A stretch of DNA of 16,981 nt, taken from NCBI RefSeq assembly GCF_016642265.1, contig NZ_MRXX01000008.1:88082-105062 (forward strand), read 5' to 3'. A program made the translations under genes and the position numbers. Position 1 is the first letter of the stretch; every line of letters begins with the position of its first letter. The stretch comes from Streptococcus lactarius (GTDB taxonomy: Bacteria > Bacillota > Bacilli > Lactobacillales > Streptococcaceae). Positions 13,586 through 16,981 of the stretch are shown here, in pieces. The notes beneath the pieces are model-generated. The model saw nothing but the letters and a program-made list of their open reading frames with translations, was not told where the DNA came from and did not search any database.

Positions 13586-13614
13586 TTGACAAGGTTTCTT
13601 TTCTATATTATAAT
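13586..13614 (+). promoter_or_regulatory. Perfect sigma-A promoter of the clpL leader
   Basis: TTGACA (13586-13591) and TATAAT (13609-13614) are both consensus and spaced 17 bases. The start is predicted near 13621, giving an unusually long leader of about 240 bases before the clpL ATG. No CtsR heptad (GGTCAAA) or CIRCE element is visible around it. Confidence 0.92.
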
Positions 13615-13617
13615 AAT

Positions 13618-13656
13618 TTATGTAAACAAATAGTAATCAAAAGCTAAGAGTTTACA
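13618..13656 (+). other. clpL leader 5' hairpin with TTATGTAAA copy 2
   Basis: TGTAAAC (13621-13627), within TTATGTAAAC, is exactly complementary to GTTTACA (13650-13656), so the very 5' end of the transcript can form a 7-bp stem. The same GTTTACA could instead pair with copy 3 at 13780-13786, a possible switch between two folds. Confidence 0.45.
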
Positions 13657-13685
13657 AGATCAATAGTGTGAAAGGAGATTGTGTG

Positions 13686-13742
13686 ATGCTATTTCCAAAA
13701 CTAAGACAACTAATTGATAAAAGGAAGAATAGAAACGGATAG
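13686..13742 (+). CDS. 18-codon basic leader peptide upstream of clpL
   Basis: The peptide MLFPKLRQLIDKRKNRNG is preceded by a near-ideal AAAGGAG (13671-13677) with an 8-base spacer and lies about 65 bases after a perfect promoter, so it is very likely translated. It has a hydrophobic start and a strongly basic end. Its stop codon lies inside the ATAGCC/GGCTAT hairpin (13739-13755), so a ribosome finishing the peptide would disrupt that stem. This resembles a leader peptide or attenuator. A small effector or membrane-active peptide is an alternative. I do not recognise the peptide itself. Confidence 0.55.
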   Translation: MLFPKLRQLIDKRKNRNG

Positions 13743-13755
13743 CCCTTGAGGCTAT
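13739..13755 (+). other. Hairpin at the stop codon of the leader peptide
   Basis: ATAGCC (13739-13744) pairs with GGCTAT (13750-13755) around CTTGA. The leader-peptide stop TAG is part of the 5' arm. TATTAAAA follows, a poor T run, so it is at best a weak terminator and more likely a translation-sensitive structure. Confidence 0.45.
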
Positions 13756-13776
13756 TATTAAAACGAAAACAAAAAA

Positions 13777-13786
13777 TTATGTAAAC
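13777..13786 (+). repeat. TTATGTAAA motif, copy 3 of 4
   Basis: TTATGTAAAC followed by AAATA, identical over 15 bases to copy 2. It lies between the leader-peptide hairpin and the second hairpin pair. With copy 2 it encloses the leader peptide as a direct repeat, which could also mark an insertion. Confidence 0.5.
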
Positions 13787-13798
13787 AAATAAATAAAA

Positions 13799-13833
13799 AA
13801 GCAGTCATTTGGTCTGCTTATTCCTAAGAATAA
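13799..13833 (+). other. Overlapping, mutually exclusive hairpins before clpL
   Basis: AAGCAG (13799-13804) can pair with CTGCTT (13814-13819), while TTATTC (13818-13823) can pair with GAATAA (13828-13833). The two stems share bases 13818-13819, so both cannot be complete at once. The second is close to the clpL ribosome binding site. A temperature- or translation-responsive switch is possible but unproven. Confidence 0.4.
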
Positions 13834-13840
13834 ATAAAAA

Positions 13841-13850
13841 TTATGTAAAT
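13841..13850 (+). repeat. TTATGTAAA motif, copy 4 of 4
   Basis: TTATGTAAAT directly precedes the clpL ribosome binding site AGAGGTGA (13852-13859). Copies in both the DNA promoter zone and the RNA leader leave open whether the motif acts as DNA or RNA. Confidence 0.5.
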
Positions 13851-13864
13851 TAGAGGTGACAACT

Positions 13865-15958
13865 ATGAATAACAACTTTAACAATATGGATGATCTTTTC
13901 AATCAACTGATGGGAAACATGGGTGGTTTCCGTTCGGAAAGCCGTCGCTACATGATCAATGGTCGTGAAGTGACACCGGAAGAATTCGCCATTTACCGTC
14001 AAACAGGTCAACTTCCAGCTGATGGTAGTGAACAAGCTCAACACAGCCAAGCTAAAGGCATGAAGCAAGATGGGATTCTTGCAAAACTTGGTCGTAACTT
14101 GACCCAAGAAGCACGTGAAGGCAAATTGGATCCGGTCATTGGACGTAACAAAGAAATTCAAGAAGCTGCGGAAATTTTGTCTCGTCGTACCAAGAACAAT
14201 CCGGTCCTTGTTGGGGATGCCGGTGTAGGTAAAACTGCAGTAGTAGAAGGTTTGGCTCAAGCTATTGTGAACGGTGATGTCCCAGCTGCCATCAAGAACA
14301 AAGAAATCATCTCGATTGATATTTCTGGTTTGGAAGCTGGTACGCAATACCGTGGTAGCTTCGAAGAAAATATCCAAAACTTGATCCAAGAAGTCAAGGC
14401 AATGGGAAATGTCATTCTCTTCTTTGATGAAATCCATCAAATCCTTGGTGCAGGGAGCACAGGAGATGGTCAAGGATCAAAAGGCCTTGCAGATATTATC
14501 AAGCCTGCCCTTTCACGTGGGGAATTGTCCGTAATTGGGGCAACGACCCAAGACGAATACCGCAACACCATCTTGAAGAATGCGGCTTTGGCTCGTCGTT
14601 TCAACGAAGTTAAGGTCAATGCGCCGTCTGCAGAGGATACCTTTAAGATTCTCCAAGGAATCCGTGACCTTTACGAAAAACACCACAATGTCATCTTGCC
14701 GGATGAAGTCTTGAAGGCAGCAGTTGACTATTCTGTCCAATACATTCCACAACGGAGCTTGCCTGATAAAGCGATTGACTTGGTCGATGTGACAGCTGCT
14801 CATTTGGCAGCCCAACATCCAGTAACAGATGTGCACGCTGTAGAACATGAAATCGAAGCTGAAAAAACGAAACAAGAAGAAGCTGCGGCAAAAGAAGATT
14901 ACGAAGCGGCTTTGAAGGCAAAAGTACGCATCGAAGAGTTGGAAAAGAAAATTGCCAACCATACAGAAGACCATAAGGTGACAGCAACGGTCAACGATGT
15001 TGCAGAATCAGTAGAACGGATGACCGGTATTCCAGTATCACAAATGGGTGCAACGGATATCGAACGTTTGAAAGAAATGGGTCATCGTTTGCAAACCAAG
15101 GTCATTGGTCAAGACAAGGCTGTAGAAGCAGTAGCGCGTGCCATCCGTCGGAACCGTGCAGGCTTTGACGAAGGGAACCGCCCAATCGGTAGCTTCCTCT
15201 TTGTAGGTCCTACTGGTGTCGGTAAGACTGAGTTGGCTAAACAATTGGCTCTAGATATGTTTGGTACCAAAGATGCGATCATTCGTTTGGATATGTCAGA
15301 ATACAGCGACCGCACAGCTGTTTCTAAATTGATCGGTACAACAGCTGGTTATGTTGGTTATGATGACAACAGCAATACCTTGACAGAACGTGTTCGTCGT
15401 AACCCTTACTCTATCGTCCTTCTGGATGAAATCGAAAAGGCTGATCCTCAAGTGATCACCCTTCTCCTCCAAGTCTTGGATGATGGTCGTTTGACAGATG
15501 GTCAAGGAAATACCGTCAACTTCAAGAATACAGTGATTATCGCTACTTCAAACGCTGGCTTTGGTTACGAAGCGAATTTGACAGAAGATGCGGACAAACC
15601 AGAACTCATGGATCGGTTGAAACCATACTTCCGCCCAGAATTCCTCAACCGTTTCAACGCTGTGATTGAATTCTCTCACTTGAGCAAGGAAGACCTTTCG
15701 AAGATTGTGGATTTGATGTTGGTAGATGTCAATAAGACCCTTTCTAAGAAAGAAATTGACTTGGCTGTGAGCGAAGCTGCCAAAGCTTATATGACCGAAG
15801 AAGGATATGATGAAGTCATGGGTGTTCGTCCACTCCGCCGTGTGGTTGAACAACAAATCCGTGACAAAGTTACCGACTTCCACTTGGATAACTTGGATGC
15901 TCAACATCTAGAAGCCGATATGGAAGATGGAGTACTGGTTATTAGAGAAAAAGAATGA
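13865..15958 (+). CDS. clpL: ClpL, ATP-dependent chaperone/disaggregase of the Clp/Hsp100 family
   Basis: A 697-residue Hsp100 ATPase with two AAA+ modules. The asparagine-rich start [20 protein letters not shown] and the [21 protein letters not shown] segment are typical of ClpL; there is no zinc finger, unlike ClpE. Module 1 has Walker A GDAGVGKT (Lys123) and Walker [11 protein letters not shown] short coiled middle region with a UVR-like [20 protein letters not shown] follows. Module 2 has Walker A GPTGVGKT (Lys454) and VLLDEIEKA. No ClpP-docking IGF/IGL tripeptide is obvious in module 2, which fits a chaperone acting without ClpP in heat and acid stress. ATG 13865 is preferred over GTG 13856, because the GTG lies inside the ribosome binding site. 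The gene has its own promoter, long leader and terminator. Confidence 0.96.
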   Translation: MNNNFNNMDDLFNQLMGNMGGFRSESRRYMINGREVTPEEFAIYRQTGQLPADGSEQAQHSQAKGMKQDGILAKLGRNLTQEAREGKLDPVIGRNKEIQEAAEILSRRTKNNPVLVGDAGVGKTAVVEGLAQAIVNGDVPAAIKNKEIISIDISGLEAGTQYRGSFEENIQNLIQEVKAMGNVILFFDEIHQILGAGSTGDGQGSKGLADIIKPALSRGELSVIGATTQDEYRNTILKNAALARRFNEVKVNAPSAEDTFKILQGIRDLYEKHHNVILPDEVLKAAVDYSVQYIPQRSLPDKAIDLVDVTAAHLAAQHPVTDVHAVEHEIEAEKTKQEEAAAKEDYEAALKAKVRIEELEKKIANHTEDHKVTATVNDVAESVERMTGIPVSQMGATDIERLKEMGHRLQTKVIGQDKAVEAVARAIRRNRAGFDEGNRPIGSFLFVGPTGVGKTELAKQLALDMFGTKDAIIRLDMSEYSDRTAVSKLIGTTAGYVGYDDNSNTLTERVRRNPYSIVLLDEIEKADPQVITLLLQVLDDGRLTDGQGNTVNFKNTVIIATSNAGFGYEANLTEDADKPELMDRLKPYFRPEFLNRFNAVIEFSHLSKEDLSKIVDLMLVDVNKTLSKKEIDLAVSEAAKAYMTEEGYDEVMGVRPLRRVVEQQIRDKVTDFHLDNLDAQHLEADMEDGVLVIREKE

Positions 15959-15982
15959 CAAAAGAAGAAGGAACAGATCAAT

Positions 15983-16048
15983 AAATCTTATCCTTTAAGA
16001 TTTGCTGATGAAAATGAAGACTGCTATACCATAGCGGTCTTTATTTTT
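15983..16048 (+). terminator. Double-hairpin terminator of clpL
   Basis: A first stem AAATCTTA/TAAGATTT (15983-15990 with 15996-16003) is followed by an 11-bp stem (16017-16027 with 16031-16041, including GACTGCTAT/ATAGCGGTC with one T-G pair). A TTATTTTTT tail follows. The second hairpin is the actual terminator; the first may protect the transcript end. Confidence 0.85.
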
Positions 16049-16090
16049 TCTTCCCACCTAGGGGAAATTATTCGCTGATTTAGGGTAAAT

Positions 16091-16130
16091 TTCACTAATT
16101 TGGGCTAAAAAAACATCAATAATTAGTGAA
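16091..16130. repeat. Inverted repeat upstream of the small HTH-like gene
   Basis: TTCACTAATT (16091-16100) and AATTAGTGAA (16121-16130) are a perfect 10-bp inverted repeat with a 20-base spacer, extendable at the outer end by a few more pairs. It lies about 25 bases upstream of the predicted -35 region. No T run follows, so an operator is likelier than a terminator. Confidence 0.55.
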
Positions 16131-16154
16131 AATTATAGTATTTGAGCACAAATA

Positions 16155-16183
16155 TTAATAAATAAAGAAAATAAGTATATAAT
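16155..16183 (+). promoter_or_regulatory. Promoter of the small HTH-like gene
   Basis: A consensus -10 TATAAT (16178-16183) has a weak -35 TTAATA (16155-16160) at 17-bp spacing in very AT-rich DNA. The start is predicted near 16190, about 28 bases before the ATG. Confidence 0.6.
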
Positions 16184-16217
16184 CTATACAAGAAAAAAAT
16201 TGAGGAATGGGAGAACA

Positions 16218-16463
16218 ATGAACAATTCAATGGATATCTACTCAACTCCAGAATATAGAAAGGTAGAAGCCGTTGTTCAGCTGATGGTGGATGGACGCTT
16301 GACGAGTTACCGTGTTGCTACTGAAACCAATATCAGTAAAATGAGCTTGGCGACCTTAACCAAGGGAACGAGTAAGATTAAAAATATCACCTATCAAACC
16401 GCATTGGCCTTGATTGATTGGTATGAAGAAAATCATGAAAAGTATGGCATTACAATTGACTAA
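16218..16463 (+). CDS. Small helix-turn-helix-like protein, unknown function
   Basis: An 81-residue cytoplasmic protein beginning MNNSMDIYSTPEYRKVEAVV. Residues around 30-60 (SYRVATETNISKMSLATLTK) read as a Cro/C1-like helix-turn-helix: a first helix, the turn at TNIS and a recognition helix. A short amphipathic C-terminal helix (ALALIDWYEENHEKYG) follows. I read it as a probable DNA-binding protein, but one HTH by eye is weak evidence. ATG 16218 is chosen, with GAGGA and GGGAG upstream; a TTG at 16200 would add six residues. It forms a one-gene unit with its own promoter, an inverted repeat upstream that could be its own operator, and a short terminator. No partner toxin or phage gene adjoins it. 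Confidence 0.7.
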   Translation: MNNSMDIYSTPEYRKVEAVVQLMVDGRLTSYRVATETNISKMSLATLTKGTSKIKNITYQTALALIDWYEENHEKYGITID

Positions 16464-16471
16464 TTAGTCGC

Positions 16472-16495
16472 CCACTTTTCGTGGTTTTTCTTTTT
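16472..16495 (+). terminator. Short terminator after the HTH-like gene
   Basis: CCAC (16472-16475) pairs with GTGG (16481-16484) around TTTTC and is followed by TTTTTCTTTTT. The stem has only 4 bp, so its efficiency is uncertain, but the T run and position fit. Confidence 0.5.
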
Positions 16496-16558
16496 GCTTT
16501 AGCTTTGGTTCCATCCTTGAAACAATGGGTGAATTTTTGCGGAAATAGATGGGAAAGC

Positions 16559-16587
16559 TTGAAAAGACAAGCAAAATTTGATATAGT
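16559..16587 (+). promoter_or_regulatory. Sigma-A promoter of yajC
   Basis: TTGAAA (16559-16564) and TATAGT (16582-16587) are separated by 17 bases. The start is predicted near 16594, with a leader of about 26 bases containing AAGGAG. Confidence 0.82.
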
Positions 16588-16619
16588 ATACCATATATTG
16601 AAAATTTAAGGAGAAAGAT

Positions 16620-16934
16620 ATGCCAAACGCAAGTTTTCTGATTGTTCTCATTGCCATGTTTGCTTTGATGTTTTTCATGAGTCGTAGCCAAAAGAAACAA
16701 TATCAAAAGCGGATGGAAAGTTTGAATAAACTTCAAAAAGGAAATGAAGTCATCACAATTGGTGGTTTGTATGGAACAATCGATGAAGTGGACACAGACC
16801 GTAAGACGGTTGTCTTGGATGTAGATGGTGTCTACCTGACCTTTGAATTGGGAGCCGTTAAAACAGTTCTTCCAGTTTCAGAAGGATCAGCAGAATCTAC
16901 CACAGAAGAATCTGATTCAGCATTCGAACAATAA
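16620..16934 (+). CDS. yajC: YajC, Sec translocase accessory membrane protein
   Basis: A 104-residue protein of the YajC family, associated with the SecDF complex at the Sec translocon. One N-terminal membrane segment (about residues 5-20, FLIVLIAMFALMFFMS) is followed directly by the hallmark basic stretch RSQKKQYQKRM. The conserved LNKLQKGNEVITIGGLYGTI segment comes next. The soluble domain ends in an acidic, Ser/Glu-rich tail, which varies in the family. AAGGAG (16609-16614) lies five bases before the ATG. It has its own promoter and no other gene follows in the window. A repeat element starts seven bases after the stop, so that element may supply the 3' end structure. Confidence 0.95.
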   Translation: MPNASFLIVLIAMFALMFFMSRSQKKQYQKRMESLNKLQKGNEVITIGGLYGTIDEVDTDRKTVVLDVDGVYLTFELGAVKTVLPVSEGSAESTTEESDSAFEQ

Positions 16935-16940
16935 TCATCT

Positions 16941-16981
16941 AGAGAGTGGGACAGAAATCGGTCATTCGTTAGAATTCGATT
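16941..16981 (+). repeat. Short dispersed intergenic repeat, right copy
   Basis: AGAGAGTGGGACAGAAATCG begins the copy, which runs to the window end and is cut by it. It matches the reverse complement of positions 3-43 at 39 of 41 bases. GAAATCG and the terminal CGATT can pair. It follows yajC immediately and may act as its transcript end. Confidence 0.75.

Noticed and set aside
13856..13864. GTG at 13856 as the clpL start
   Set aside because: It lies inside the AGAGGTGA ribosome binding site of the ATG at 13865, and ClpL proteins start with MNNNFNN.

Overview
The window looks like a chromosomal segment of an oral streptococcus, probably of the mitis/sanguinis group. The evidence is moderate-to-low GC, strong AGGAG-type ribosome binding sites, consensus sigma-A promoters and U-tailed hairpin terminators, together with ClpL, a class C acid phosphatase lipoprotein, DUF1310-type lipoproteins and a GlmS without a ribozyme leader. 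The species cannot be fixed from sequence alone. No tRNA, rRNA, CRISPR array, transposase or phage gene was seen. Near-identical copies of a short dispersed repeat lie at the two window ends in opposite orientation.

Layout. (1) 106-907: a single-gene unit for a PuuD-like class I glutamine amidotransferase/hydrolase, with its own promoter and terminator. (2) 962-3013: glmS, with a consensus promoter flanked by two NagR/dre-like operator sequences and a 5' leader holding a hairpin between a strong Shine-Dalgarno sequence and the start codon. A bidirectional terminator separates it from (3) the convergent acid phosphatase lipoprotein gene (3017-3936, minus strand). (4) 3937-4316: a hairpin-rich intergenic stretch. 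(5) 4317-9807: an apparent operon of two uroporphyrinogen-decarboxylase-family paralogs separated by a small exported peptide, then a complete amino-acid ABC importer (binding protein, two permeases, ATPase). Both paralogs keep the His-x-Cys...Cys zinc triad of MtaA/MtbA methyltransferases and lack the HemE arginine motif, so they are more likely zinc-dependent methyltransferases than haem enzymes. A shared 30-bp element precedes each of them.

(6) 9883-13554: the most notable locus. Three small lipoproteins (DUF1310-like) lead by overlapping reading frames into a 531-residue protein with a GHSLG lipase motif in its N-terminal half and a helical C-terminal half. Two small, signal-less helical proteins follow. 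This matches the plan of the staphylococcal type VII-secreted lipase toxin TslA, which has its toxin domain first and its targeting domain last, with surface lipoprotein immunity proteins and small helical partners. No secretion-machine gene is present here, so a T7SS elsewhere in the genome is predicted. (7) 13586-16048: clpL behind a consensus promoter and a long leader with an 18-codon ORF, repeated TTATGTAAA motifs and competing hairpins; no CtsR or HrcA operator is visible. (8) 16155-16495: a small helix-turn-helix-like gene. (9) 16559-16934: yajC.

Working model: amino-sugar synthesis, phosphatase, stress chaperone and protein-export genes form a conserved backbone. Two accessory modules sit between them: a predicted import-and-demethylation operon and a predicted antibacterial lipase/immunity cassette. 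Both functional readings are inferences from motifs and gene order.
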